Shown: one piece after another, positions 12,029 through 22,933 of the stretch
Layout of the letters: each line of letters opens with the position of its first letter
Position numbering within the stretch: position 1 is the first letter of the stretch
From: Zygnema cylindricum
Lineage: Eukaryota; Streptophyta; Zygnematophyceae; Zygnematales; Zygnemataceae
Length of the DNA: 62,000 nt
Assembly (NCBI GenBank): GCA_037447655.1
Contig: JBBHKE010003420.1
Span: forward strand, 1-62,000
Reading direction: 5' to 3'
Translations under genes and position numbers: made by a program
The notes under the pieces: generated by a model
What the model was told of the DNA's origin: nothing
Databases searched by the model: none
The model's input: the letters and a program-made list of their open reading frames with translations, nothing else

Positions 12029-12342
12029 AACTCAATTCTGATTGGTTCCGTACATCAGTAGATAGAGTCTGTGAGAGAGATAGGACTTAGAAAAATTAGA
12101 AGATAGGACCCCCTCTCCCAGAGAGCTTCTGTACAAAAGGTCAACTTTGACCCTCCATAACTTACTGCTCAGGGGAGCAAATTCAGAGATTCTTTTTGCT
12201 ATCGACTCAGGGGAATCTTGTTTTCACAAGGGTGAAGTTGGTCAGAGTTTTTGTCTGCCAGGGTGGCAGTTATTTTTGCTTAAACACAAAGGGGTCAGGA
12301 TTATCCTAGAGGCTTCTTGGAAGCTGTCCACTCTGAGGACTT

Positions 12343-13728
12343 ATGGAGGTCTCAGAGTTTCAGGTTATGGGCCCACCCTCTAGGGTACCAATCTTTAATG
12401 GAACTGGCTTCATATACTGGGAAAGTATGATGATAGGAGCTCTATGCGAAAAAAGGTTTTGGGGGATAGTGAGTGGACGATTGGGGCGTCCATCAAGTCT
12501 TGGAATTCCTCCAGGGTTTAAAGGAAGCAGATTCACCAGGAAAGAGGATTCACCTTCAACGGAGGAAACAAAGGAAGGAGAGGTGGTGGACAAAGGAAAG
12601 GAGAAGGAGGCGACCACACCAATAGCAACTGGTTTAGCATTCATGTCACCTATTCCGAGGAACGAGGAGAATGATACTGAAACCTGGGACTTCAACAATA
12701 TGGCGGCAAAGCACTTCATCCTACGCCATCTCACTCAAGGACTTGCATGTCCTCATTTGCAGGTAGAGAGGGCATCCGATCTTTGGATGGCTCTCATAGA
12801 GATGTACCGAAGTGGTACGATTCAGCAACAACAGTTGGCTGATCAGAAAGTTAAGGAGTATTTATACAAAGGGGGAAATATGTTGGATTTTTGCAATGAG
12901 CTTGCTACACTCTTCATGGAGCTAGAGAGTGCGGGTAAAGTTTTTAGTGAAAAAGAAAAAGTTAACTGTTTACTAATGAAGTTACCTGATGAGTTCGAGA
13001 ACATAGTCAACCGTGTGCAGGACTTACCGGACTCAAGGTGGATATGGAACTCAGTGGTAGGGATGATTCTCGTTCGAGAGAATACGATTGAGATCCGAAA
13101 GGGAGGAAAGAGTGGCCAAGCCTTGGCAACAGCGATCGATTGGAGGAACAAGGATTCCCGGAAACCAGTCGGAAACTATGGGGGTAGGGAGCAGAAAAAA
13201 CAGGTTAGCGAGTTCGAACCAAGGGCTCCCAAAGGTTTATGTCATTTTTGTAAGAAACCGGGGCACTATATGGCAGAGTGCACCAAGCTAACCGAGCTTC
13301 GGTTAAAGGAGGGGCAGACCGGTGGTACCCCGAGAGGAAAGAAAAAGGCCCTTGTCACACATGTACTTGAGGCAGAATCCGAGGACGAGGACGATGAGCT
13401 CCTTTTGGATGAGGAGTTGGAGGGGAAAACTGAGGTTGAAATTCCACGAAGGCAGAAATGTGCTTACGGTGGATTGAAAGGTGAAGCAGGCTGGATTATA
13501 GATTCAGGTGCCTCAATGCACATGTGTAAGGATAGACACCTGTTCACTAAGATTAGAAAGATTCCCACCGTAGAGATAGAGTACGGGGATGGGAGGATAG
13601 TCACCACTACTCTTGTAGGATCGGTAGATCTGAAAGTGTTAGTAGAAGGAAAGACATCCATATTAACATTCTCCGATGTATTGTTTATTCCGGAGCTGAA
13701 CAAAAACCTTATCTCTACACAGTATTAG
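12343..13728 (+). CDS. Ty1/copia Gag and protease start (family A)
   Basis: The open frame of 461 codons starts at an ATG 20 bases before the LTR end, so its first codons are encoded by the LTR and the next by the primer-binding site. An alternative start is the ATG inside that site (12,366). Residues about 125-260 are the Gag core (AAKHFILRHLTQG, LWMALIEMY, YKGGNMLDFCNELATLFMELESAG). The CCHC knuckle C-HF-C-KKPG-H-YMAE-C is near residues 300-313. An acidic stretch precedes the protease with its catalytic DSGAS (near 13,500). The frame ends early by a one-base deletion near 13,720; the sister copy at 29,280 is in frame there. Pol continues in the next frame. Confidence 0.92.
   Translation: MEVSEFQVMGPPSRVPIFNGTGFIYWESMMIGALCEKRFWGIVSGRLGRPSSLGIPPGFKGSRFTRKEDSPSTEETKEGEVVDKGKEKEATTPIATGLAFMSPIPRNEENDTETWDFNNMAAKHFILRHLTQGLACPHLQVERASDLWMALIEMYRSGTIQQQQLADQKVKEYLYKGGNMLDFCNELATLFMELESAGKVFSEKEKVNCLLMKLPDEFENIVNRVQDLPDSRWIWNSVVGMILVRENTIEIRKGGKSGQALATAIDWRNKDSRKPVGNYGGREQKKQVSEFEPRAPKGLCHFCKKPGHYMAECTKLTELRLKEGQTGGTPRGKKKALVTHVLEAESEDEDDELLLDEELEGKTEVEIPRRQKCAYGGLKGEAGWIIDSGASMHMCKDRHLFTKIRKIPTVEIEYGDGRIVTTTLVGSVDLKVLVEGKTSILTFSDVLFIPELNKNLISTQY
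12363..12377 (+). promoter_or_regulatory. Primer-binding site matching the initiator tRNA-Met anticodon arm
   Basis: GGTTATGGGCCCACC follows the LTR directly. Its complement GGTGGGCCCATAACC is the anticodon arm of plant-type initiator tRNA-Met (CAT anticodon). The usual site would instead match the 3' end (TGGTATCAGAGC type). This is the internal, half-tRNA priming known from Drosophila copia and yeast Ty5. The site also lies inside the gag reading frame. Confidence 0.85.
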
Positions 13729-16460
13729 ATGATAAGGGTTTTTTCACTAGCACTAGGGAAGGAGTCTTTACTGCTAGTTTTGAGGAGGATGTCTATTTCA
13801 TTGCTGAGAAAGGTAGCCATGGGATGTTTAGGCTGATCTTAAGTAATGAAACGAAGAAACTTTATTATGCTGGTGTTCATGATATTATGATGTGGCATAA
13901 GAGGCTTGGGCATGTGAATCTAGATAAGTTAAGAGAGATGAAAAAGATGGGAGTGGTGGAAGGGATTCAGTTCAGTGAGAGTGATGATATAAGTGATTGT
14001 AGTGGGTGTGCTCAAGGTAAAGCACACAGATTACCCTTTCCAAAAACAGCCACCTACAAGGGAGAAAAACTTCTAGATCTAGTACACACAGATATTTGGG
14101 GACCGGCTAGAGTGCCCTCACCGGGGGGGAAGAGATTTATGATGACTATAACTGATGATTGGTCTCGGTATTCCCGAGTATATTTTTTGAAAAACAAGTC
14201 AGAAGCTGAGGACTGTTTTAGACAATATAAAGCATGGAGCGAAAAACTCCATGAAACTCCAATCAAGAGAGTAAGGAGTGACAATGGTGGAGAGTATACT
14301 TCTAACCAGTTTGAGGATTTTTTGAGGGAAGATGGGGTTCAACACCAAAAGACAGTTCCAGAAAATCCGGAACAGAATGGGGTAGCTGAAAGGTTAAATA
14401 GAACACTAAGTGATAGTGCTAGAAGTATGTTGTCGGATAAGAAGATAGGAAAAAGGTTTTGGGCAGAAACAATGAACTGTGCTAATTACCTCAAAAATAG
14501 AGTTCTTACTTCAGCTATAAAAGATCAAACACCTTATGAGAGATGGACAGGCCGGAAACCAGACTTATCTCATTTAAAGGTTTTCGGCAGTCAAGTATTC
14601 AGTCTAGATACTGATCGGTCCAATTGGAAGCTAGATCCTAAAGGAAAACCGGGATACTTATTAGGATATGATGAGGATGTTAAAGGATATAGAGTTTATG
14701 ATCTAAAAAGAGAAGATATAATCTTAGTAAAGCATCTAGTAGTTATGGATGAAGGAAAGTCTGTGGATCCCTTCAAATATACAAAGTCAGTAAAAATCAG
14801 ATTTGAGTCAGAAAATTCTGATGACTTTGAGCTTCCTAACTATCCAGGTTTTAGAGACGATGACATTCTTGCAGGAACAAATCAGACCGAAAAGGACTCG
14901 GCTGTGGAAACTCCAGTGACAACTCTACTCGAAGCGGAAGACGTGGTGGAAATTGATTTGGAATCAAGGGATAGGGGAGAAGCCGAGTTTGTTCGAAAGA
15001 ATCCACGAGAACCATCTATTCCGGCCTCAGATTTTGAGGGAGGGAGGAGAAGTAGCAAAAGACTGCAAGAAAAACAGGTTAATAACAAGGTAACTAAACT
15101 ATCTCATCAAGATGAACCTCAAACTTATCGAGAGGCGATGACTTGTCCAGAAAGAAACCGGTGGAAGACAGCCATCAATGAGGAGATGGCTTCAATCATG
15201 GCAGCCGATACTTGGGAGCTGGTGGACTGTCCACCTAACCGAAAACCAATCGGTTGTAAGTGGGTTTTCAAACTAAAACTGAACCCAGATAACACAATCG
15301 AGCACTACAAGGCCAGATTAGTGGCAAAGGGATTTACACAAAATGAAGGAATTGACTACGAGGAAACCTTTACCCCGGTGGTCAGATTTCCCTCCGTCCG
15401 CATACTTCTCAGTTTAGCAGCGGCGGAAGACATGGAAGTGCACCAGATGGACATCAAAATAGCCTTTTTGCATGGAGAATTAGAAGAGGAGATCTTCATG
15501 CGACAACCCGAAGGGTTTGTGGAAGAAGGAGAGGAGAGTAAGGTATGCCGGCTGATTAAATCTCTTTATGGTTTGAAACAGGCGCCCCGACAGTGGAATA
15601 AGAAGCTTGATGAGTTTCTTACCGGTCTAGGATATATTCGGATCAGCTCAGATCACTCAATCTATGATTTCGAAGATGAGGAAGGTTTTATATTTATTGC
15701 AATTTATGTTGATGATTTGCTTGTTTTAAGTAAATCAATGGAAAAAATTAATAAACTGAAAACCGATCTTAAGGGGAGATTTGAAATGAAGGATATGGGG
15801 GAAGCAAAATATATTTTGGGAATTCAAGTAGAGAGAGACCGAAAAAGAAAAATTATAAGATTGACTCAAAAGGAAGCAATAGGGAACATGCTTGAAAAAT
15901 TTCAAATGGATAAAGCTAATAGTTGTACAACTCCAATGGAATTGAAGAAGGGAAGTGAGGGGAGTGAGGAAGAAGGAGTCATAGTCTTAGACGAGGAATT
16001 ATCTCCTGAAGAACAGAAGTTCATGCAGACTATTCCTTACAGGCAAGTAGTGGGAAGTCTAATCTATTTTATGAATTGTACCCGACCGGATTTAGCTGCA
16101 GCTATAGGAGTGCTGAGTAAAAGTCTAAATGCTCCCACTAAGAAGGATTGGGAGGCAGCTAAAAGAGTCCTTAGATACTTGGTAGGAACTAGAGATCTAT
16201 GGTTGCATTTGGGTGGGGAGAATACTGACATCACTACTTGGAGTGATGCCAGTTATGGTGATGCTCCGATGAGGAGATGTACTTCTGGATATGTATTATA
16301 TGTGGGTGATGGGGCTTGCTGTTGGAGTAGCAAACAGCAAAAGGTTATTGCTCAGTCCACCATGGAGGCTGAGTATATGGCCTCTTGCTCTGCTGTAAAA
16401 GAATTGATGTGGGTCAAGTCTTTGCTTGGTGAGCTTGGTCACCTTAAGAGTGGTGTGTAG
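13729..16460 (+). CDS. Ty1/copia integrase, reverse transcriptase and RNase H (family A)
   Basis: This 2.7-kb segment carries the rest of the polyprotein (one open frame from 13,824). Integrase shows the HHCC zinc finger (HKRLGH...CSGCAQGK), the catalytic D,D35E residues (LVHTDIWGPA, RSDNGGEYTS, EQNGVAERLNRT) and the downstream SQVFSLD region. Reverse transcriptase has [45 protein letters not shown] and the active-site YVDDLLVLS. RNase H has WSDASYGD, STMEAEYMA and KELMWVKSLL. The frame stops at a TAG (16,458) where the sister copy has a glutamine codon. The order integrase before reverse transcriptase identifies Ty1/copia. Only the frameshift near 13,720 and this stop break the polyprotein. 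Confidence 0.95.
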
Positions 16461-16713
16461 AAAATATTTTGTGATAATCAGGCAGCAATCGCTATTTCTG
16501 CCAATCCTAAACACCATTTTAAAGCCAAACACATGGACATCAGACTCAGCTTTGTTAGAGAGAAAGTAGAAAACAAAATAATTAGTTTAGAGTACAGACC
16601 AGATAGTGAGATGGTAGCAGATATGATGACCAAACCTGTGCCTTCCCCTAAGCTAATTTTTTGCAAGGAGAAGTGTGGTCTAAAATTAAAGATTGACTAG
16701 AAAATAAGGGGAG
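16461..16713 (+). pseudogene. C-terminal end of copia RNase H and polypurine tract
   Basis: After the premature TAG the same frame stays open: DNQAAIAISANPKHHFKAKH, then LSFVREKVENKI and MVADMMTKPVPSPK, ending at a TAG at 16,698-16,700. These blocks are the conserved end of copia pol. AAAATAAGGGGAG (16,701-16,713) is the polypurine tract that primes plus-strand synthesis, directly before the 3' LTR. Confidence 0.9.
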
Positions 16714-17762
16714 TGTAGAAACTAATGGTTTTATTAGTATTTTCTAGGTCTGAAAAGAAATATAGAAGTCGAGGCAGTCTATCTCTAACTTCTCTCTCCA
16801 ACTCTCAAACTTGTCGCAGTCACTGAGAAATTGGAGAGGAAGCTAAAGCCATGGCTACCTTGGCTATCCTGAGGTTTACGGGAATTTTATATTAGGGTTT
16901 ATATATTTAATTAAAATGTATGTGCCGGCGGCAGGATTTGATCCTTGTACCTGCCGGCCGGCAGACATAAAGTAGCCGGTAGCCTTAGCCGTTTAATCTA
17001 GCGGTAATGTTACCTAGCATATAGTTTGATAATTATTTACATATGTATACAAGCGATAAACCATTTAACTGAAATGAATTACGGGATACATAGATCCAGT
17101 AATATATAATGTACGACTTACGGTACGGACAGAAATCAGTACCGCGCATTTGTTTCGTAAATGAAACAAATACCGCGCATGTATTTATTACGGCTACGAT
17201 TAAAGCCGAATTTAATCGGACGGCCGGGATTAGCGCCGAGATCGCGGAGGAAGTTTTCGGCGGTTTGTGGCCATCGCCACATCAGATGATGCGTGGCGAA
17301 ATTCCGTTGGATTGTGGAATCTCCGGAGATTATGGCACCGAATCCGGATTTGACATGTGTCGACATTTTGGCCATGTCGTACAATGTCCGTACATAAAGT
17401 ACACCGGCAGCTGTACTTTTACATACGGAACTCAATTCTGATTGGTTCCGTACATCAGTAGATAGAGTCTGTGAGAGAGATAGGACTTAGAAAAATTAGA
17501 AGATAGGACCCCCTCTCCCAGAGAGCTTCCGTACAAAAGGTCAACTTTGACCCTCCATAACTTACTGCTCAGGGGAGCAAATTCAGAGATTCTTTTTGCT
17601 ATCGACTCAGGGGAGTCTTGTTTTCACAGGGGTGAAGTTGGTCAGAGTTTTTGTCTGCCAGGGTGGCAGTTATTTTTGCTTAAACACAAAGGGATCAGGA
17701 TTTTCTTAGAGGCTTCTTGGAAGCTGTCCACTCTGAGGACTTATGGAGGTCTCACAGTTTCA
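16714..17762 (+). mobile_element. Family A 3' LTR, 1,049 bp
   Basis: This is the partner of 11,314-12,362, with identical length and ends (TGTAGAAAC and GTTTCA). The right target duplication TCGCT follows at 17,763-17,767. The host sequence then continues as family B gag, which places the insertion in that older element. The hairpin has two changes here (TTTTACATACGG) that weaken its stem. Confidence 0.95.
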
Positions 17763-18080
17763 TCGCTCTTCGTGGTTTTCATCGGCGCCGCTCTAGGTGC
17801 CGTGGTAATAGGGGCAATAGGAGTAAGAGGTGTCTCCTTCTCTTTCCCCTTTTTGGACACATTATTGTCCCTATGATTTTCCTCCTGTGTAACAGCACAT
17901 GTTGCTGCAAAAAACCTTATTCCACCAAACTGTGGTGGAGTTCCCTGAGGTTCATGTTTCACTTGTCCACTAACAATACCCTAGTATGGTTTTTCGCACA
18001 AAGCCCCTATCATCATGGCTTCCCAATAGATGAAGCGAGATCCATTGAAGATGGGCAACCTAGAGTGTGGGCCCATAACT
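17763..18080 (-). pseudogene. Family B gag N-terminus and primer-binding site
   Basis: On the minus strand this continues the gag interrupted at 11,313. AAGTTATGGGCCCAC (18,080-18,066) is the primer-binding site. It is followed by CTCTAGG, a PIFNG-like RFIYWEAMM segment, and coding for KGKEKETPLTPIAPITT (near 17,840). Stops are present. The ATG lies inside the primer-binding site. The sister copy at 25,488 reads KGKEKETPLIPIALITK. Confidence 0.8.
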
Positions 18081-19088
18081 TGCAATTATGTGTCCTCCAT
18101 TGGACTACATAATTCAAGAAGCCTCTAGGTAGTTTTTAACTAACCCAATTTCAGCCACAACCACTGCTGCCGAAGCAAATAAAATGACAATCTGACTGTA
18201 TCCCTATGCACTCTAGACTCCCTTGAGTCATAGCAAAAAGAATCACTGAAAATGACCAACCAGCCGATACGTTATGAGGCGGCAAAAATGCCAAGTTTAT
18301 ACAAAACTCTCTAAGAGAGAGGCGCCTACCTACCAGATATTCCTAAGTCCTAAACCCCTCTCACAGCCTCTATCTACTAACGTACGAACGAACCATATGA
18401 CTGTAAAGTACAAATAGGTACTACGGCCGATGTATTTTATGTTCGGCCTGTGTACGCCAGAGCCATTGGGTGTACTCCTGTCACCATTCGATTCGTCCTT
18501 ATGCTCCCCAAGATTTCCGCGTCCTAATGTCATCGAGCCACATGGCGCTAAGTCATGCCACTCATGCAAACCGCCAAAGCGGTCATTCCATGATCTTGGC
18601 GATGATACGCGCTGTCGGATTGAAACCCGCTTTTAGTATTAGCCGTCGAAACAAAAGTGCAGTTCATTTGTTTCGTTTCTGACGTGTCGTACCCTAATCT
18701 TAATGATATCTATGCATTCTATCCGTTATTGGGTTAATTGGACTAGATCCTGTAAACAACGTTTGATTAATATCACACCCCATGTAGTATAACAGACTTC
18801 TACGACAAACTAGTTAGAGGTGACGGCTACGCCTAGCTCTCGCCGTCGGAGGTTCGAGTCTTGCATGTTTCGACCTTTTTGTTGAGAGTGACGTATGTCA
18901 CTCTTTTGTCCTGCTTGTGGAGCTAATGCACCCATGGCTCAACCACCCTCTTCTATCCTTCAGTGACTACAACAAGTATGGTGGCTAGAGAGAGGAGGTG
19001 GAGGCATGTTGTCCGCCATTTTCTTTTTCTGTTTTACTGATCTATTTAGACCTAGAAAATACCCTATATATATCTAGTAATTTCAAAA
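18081..19088 (-). mobile_element. Family B 5' LTR (minus-strand element)
   Basis: On the minus strand it runs from a mutated start (TTTTGAAATT, where other copies have TGTTGAAAAT) at 19,088 to ...CATAATTGCA at 18,081. It is 1,008 bp, against 1,002 bp for its partner at 6,873-7,874. It ends next to the primer-binding site at 18,080. The tRNA-like segment with B box GGTTCGAGTCT lies near 18,850 on the plus strand. Confidence 0.85.
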
Positions 19089-19384
19089 GCTGAGAGTAGG
19101 CAGACTATGACTTAGTAATTTTTGATGCGCCTCTCTCAAAGTGACCTTATGTATAAATAGGTCGTCTTTGGCCAACCATGACTTATTGCATATGGGAGCA
19201 AATTCAGTGATTCTTTTTGCGGTGGACTGAGGGGGGTCTTATCCCCACAAGGGTGAGGTTGGTCAGTGTCATTGCCTGCCAGGGTGATACTCATTATTGG
19301 GGAAAGCAAAGTGGGTTGATGCTATCCTAGTGGCTACTTCTGAACTGCCCATTATGTCAAGGCAATGGAGCCCAGATAATTTCA
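19089..19384 (+). mobile_element. Family D 5' LTR, right part
   Basis: This continues the LTR cut at 6,872. It includes the TATA box TATAAATA (19,152-19,159), a start region that all families share (AATTCAGTGATTCTTTTTGC near 19,200) and the LTR end ATTTCA (19,384). Confidence 0.8.
19152..19159 (+). promoter_or_regulatory. TATA box of family D LTR
   Basis: TATAAATA lies 232 bp upstream of the LTR end and is repeated in the 3' LTR (about 23,307). It is the best-preserved TATA element among the LTRs of the window. Confidence 0.6.
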
Positions 19385-19402
19385 GGTTATGGGCCCACCA
19401 CC
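19385..19402 (+). promoter_or_regulatory. Primer-binding site of family D
   Basis: GGTTATGGGCCCACCACC follows the LTR. Its first 17 bases complement the anticodon arm of plant-type initiator tRNA-Met (GTGGTGGGCCCATAACC). This is the longest such match in the window and favours a green-plant host, because animal initiator tRNAs have GTGCTGGGCCCATAACC here. Confidence 0.8.
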
Positions 19403-19640
19403 TAGGGTGTCCATAAAGGATAATTCAAGTGTTATCTATACGGGAAAAGTAGGAGGAAGACCCTATCAAAAAGAAATGGGGGCTCGAAAGAGAGGTGTTT
19501 GTCACTTTTGCTAAACGCTGGGACATTACATGGCTAACTCCACCAGATTGGAAAAATTAAGTATTAAGTACGGGCAGGTGAACAACAGCAAAGAGGAGAT
19601 GGATGAACTTTTCCTTGATGAGAAAGGAGATAATCAAATG
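19403..19640 (+). pseudogene. Gag remnant with CCHC knuckle (family D)
   Basis: Most of gag is deleted. About 80 bp after the primer-binding site the sequence is already at the knuckle: KRGVCHFC-TLGHYMANS, with a stop after the second cysteine and the last cysteine changed to serine. The acidic EEMDELFLDEKGD segment follows. Confidence 0.7.
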
Positions 19641-20064
19641 TAAATACCAAGGAAGCAAAAGTGTGTATTTGGAGGTATGAGGGAGACACTGGAAGAAGGG
19701 TGAATAATTGATTCAGGTGCTTCAATGCACATGTGTAAAGATGGTTTACAAAATTGAGGAAGATTCTCTCAGGAGAAATAGAGTGTGGGAATGGGAGAAT
19801 AGTATATACTAGCTTGGTAAGATCTGTAGATCTGAAAGTGTTAGTAGATGGAAAAACTTCTATAGTCACCCTCTCAAATGTTCTTTATATCCCACAATTA
19901 AGTAAAAATCTGATTTCTACCTTGGTTTAAGATGACAAAGACTTTGTGACAAAACAAGTAAAGGGATATTCACAGCTAGCTTCAATGGTGAAGTATGTTT
20001 TATAGCTAAAAAGGGTAGGCAAGGAATATTCAAACTTGTTTTAACTAGTGGAGAGAAAGGAGTT
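19641..20064 (+). pseudogene. Copia protease region (family D)
   Basis: IPRKQKCVFGGM leads to the catalytic DSGASMHMCKD (about 19,710-19,742). Later sequence aligns with the LVRSVDLKVLVDGKTS and TLSNVLYIPQLSKNLIST blocks of sister elements. Frameshifts and stops interrupt it. Confidence 0.75.
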
Positions 20065-20900
20065 TTGTACTCGTGTATAAATGACAAGATGTTATGGCAT
20101 AAGCGCCAGGGTCATGTTTACATAAATAGACTAGAGGAAATGAGAAATAAAAAGAAAGTTGGTAGACTAGAATACAAAAATGAGGGAATAATGGATAACT
20201 GCAGTGGATGTGCTCAAGGAAAACTCCATAAACTTCCTTTTTCGAAAGCAGCAACCTTTAAAGGAGAGAAGCTTTTAGATCTTGTCCATACTGATGTATG
20301 GGGGCCAGCTCGGTTTCCATCAGCCGGTGGAAAAAGGTATATGCTCACCTTCAGTGATAACTGGTCAAGATACTCGAAGGTATATTTTATAAAAACCAAA
20401 AGTAAGGTTTTTAGATTTATTAAAGAATACAAGGCATGGAGTGAGAAGTTACACGAAACCTCTATAAAGAGGATAAGGAGTGACAATGGGGGGGAATACA
20501 CCTCAAATTAATTTGAAGAATGTTTAGGAGAAGAAGGAATTCAGCATCAGAAAACTGTCCGTGATAATCCAGAGCAAAATAGAGTTGTAGAAAGACTAAA
20601 TAGAACATTAAGGGAAAGTGTTGTGAGCATGCTACGTGACAAGAGAATAGGGAAACAATTATGGGCCGAAGCACTTAATTATGCTAACTACATAAGGAAT
20701 GGAGTCCTCACCTCAACTTTAAAAAGAGAAACTCCATATGAAAAATGGACCAGCAGAAAGCCGGATGTGTCTCATCTTAGGGTATTTCAAAGTCAAGTCT
20801 ATAGTTTGGATACGAACAAGTCTAATTAAAAGATGGGTGCAAAGGGAAAGCCATGATATTTAGTTGGATATGATGATGATGAAAAAGGATACAGAGTGTA
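20065..20900 (+). pseudogene. Copia integrase (family D)
   Basis: The sequence contains NDKMLWHKRQGHVYINRL, CSGCAQGKLHKLPF, LVHTDVWGPARFPSAGGKR and RSDNGGEYTSN, then a stop (20,509). EQNRVVERLNRT and the YEKWTSRKPDVSHLRVF block (to 20,829) follow. The H-H-C-C finger and the D, D and E catalytic residues can all be located. Two or three point stops have killed the frame. Confidence 0.85.
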
Positions 20901-22040
20901 TGACTTAAAAAAAATAGATGTTATTCTAGTAAAACATTTAGTGGTAATGGATGAAGGAAAATCGGTAGATATGTTCAAATATATCAAAGTTGTGAAAATC
21001 AGAATTGTACAAGATTTGAACTTGGAGGGAGAAACAAGTTTACAAGAAGTGATTCACCAAGGTGAAGAACAGCTAGTAAAGAAAGAAGAGAATGGAGCAC
21101 AAATTGAAGAAATAATATTAACGAACTCCGAGGAAAGGGGAGAATTCGAAAGAGGAACGGAATCTGAGGAAAGGGGAGAATCCGTAAGAGAAACAGAATC
21201 GAAGGAAAGGGAACAAGAAGAGGAACCTATAAGAAAGGAATCTGAGGATGCCTTTTATAGCGCCTTAGAATTTGAAGGAGGAAGAAGGATGAGTAAAAGG
21301 TTGCGAGAGAAACAGGTAAAAAATCAGCTTACAAGAATGACATACCCAGATGAGCCTCAAACCTATCAGGATGCTATCAACAATAAAGAGTGTGAAAGAT
21401 GGACAGCTACAATAAATGATGAAATTAACTCAATTATAGAGGCTAAAACTTGGAATTTGGTAGATTGTCCTCCGGATAGAAAACCTATTGGATGTTAATG
21501 GGTTTTTAAGTTAAAATTGAATCATGATAACTCTATTGAGATATTCAAGGCTCGGTTAGTGGCAAAAGGGTACACACAGAAGGAAGGAATGGACTATCAG
21601 GAAACCTTTGCACTGGTGGTGAGGTTTCCATCGTTTGGCCGCAACGCAAGACATGGAAGTTCATCAGATGGAAATTCAGACCGCCTTCCTCCATGGAGAA
21701 CAAGAGGAAGAGATCTTTATGAAGCAACCTGAAGGGTTTTTAGAGAAAGGGGACGAGAGCAAAATTTGCAGGTTAATCAAGTCCCTATTTGGACTAAAAC
21801 AGGCGCCAGGACAATGGAACATCAAGTTGGATAAGTTTCTTACCAAGCAAGGACTCATTAGAATCTGCTCGGACCACTCCATTTACATGTTTGAGGATGA
21901 GAATGGAGTCATCTATATTGCTCTTTATGTGGGTGATCTGTTGGTATTGAGTAAGTATTTGGAAATGACCACAAAACTTAAGAAAGATTTGAGAAGTCAA
22001 TTCGATATGAAAGACTTAGGGGATGGAAGTATATACTAGG
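20901..22040 (+). pseudogene. Copia reverse transcriptase (family D)
   Basis: A long glutamate-rich linker (20,950-21,250, with repeated SEERGE motifs) precedes FEGGRRMSKRLREKQ. Reverse transcriptase follows: RKPIGC then a stop, [49 protein letters not shown]. The active site is YVGDLLVLS near 21,925: the first catalytic aspartate of YVDD is replaced by glycine, which should abolish activity. Confidence 0.85.
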
Positions 22041-22933
22041 AATTCAAATAGAAAGAGATAGGGAAAAGAGAATAATTAGATTAACTCAAAAAGAGGTAAT
22101 AGGTTATATGCTTGAGAGATTTGGAATGGAGAAGGCCAATGGATGTACAACTCCTATGGAGTTAAAGAAAGTGAATGAAGGAAATGGTGATGGAGGAGTG
22201 ATTACATTGAATGATGAGATAAGTGAGGAAGAGAGAGAGTTTATAAAGATAATTCCTTACCGACAAGTCATAAGCGGTCTCATTTATTTTATGAACCGCA
22301 CTAGGCCGAACATAGCTGCAACGGTTGGAGTCTTGAGTAGAAGCCTTAACAATCCGAGAAAGAGAGATTGGAAGGCAGCTAAGAGAGTAATGAGGTATTT
22401 AATCTAGACTCGGGATTTATGGTTACATCTAGGAGGGGGAAACACTTACATCACCACTTGAAGTGATGCTAGTTATGGTGATGTTCATGTTAGAAGATCT
22501 ACTTCTGGATATATCATGAAAATTGGGGAGGGTGCTTGTTGTTCAAGTAGCAATCAACAAAAGGTTATTGCTCAGTCTACAATGGAGGCCGAATATTTGG
22601 TTGCTTGTGTTGCGGTAAAAGAGTTGATGTGGGTGAAAAGCTTTCTTCAAGAATTGGGATTTATGAAGGGTGGAATTGAAAATGTCTTCTGTGATAATCA
22701 AGTTGCCATTGCTATTGCTGCCAATCCAGAACACCACTTTAAAGCAAAACACATGGATATTAAGCTAAGCTTTGTTAGAGAGAAAGTGGAAAATAAAATT
22801 GTCAAATTGTTGTACAAATAAGATGGACAGATGATAGCTGATATGATGATTAAATCTGTCCCGTCGCCTAAACTCATTTATTGCAAAAAAGAAAGTGGAC
22901 TAGAACTGAAAAGTGAATAGGAATTAAGGGGAA
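22041..22933 (+). pseudogene. Copia RNase H and polypurine tract (family D)
   Basis: The sequence contains RIIRLTQKEVIGYMLERF, PYRQVISGLIYFMNRTRP, SDASYGDVHV, STMEAEYLVACVAVKELMWVKSF, DNQVAIAIAANPEHHFKAKHMDIKL and MIADMMIKSVPSPK. Stops occur in the middle. GAATTAAGGGGAA (to 22,933) is the polypurine tract. Confidence 0.85.

Larger units (their letters stand above)
11314..12362 (+). mobile_element. Family A 5' LTR, 1,049 bp
   Basis: It begins TGTAGAAACTAATGG and ends GAGTTTCA. The 3' LTR (16,714-17,762) has the same length. I count about 20 mismatches between them, roughly 2 percent. The element is flanked by the target duplication TCGCT (11,309-11,313 and 17,763-17,767). Inside are an antisense tRNA-like segment (11,534-11,600) and a strong hairpin (11,988-12,028). 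The TATA-like site of sister families reads TGTACAAAAGG here (near 12,130). Confidence 0.95.

Noticed and set aside
11709-12041. 110-codon frame inside the family A LTR, repeated at 17,109
   Set aside because: It is conserved only because the two LTRs are copies of each other. No domain is visible, and the minus strand is also open.
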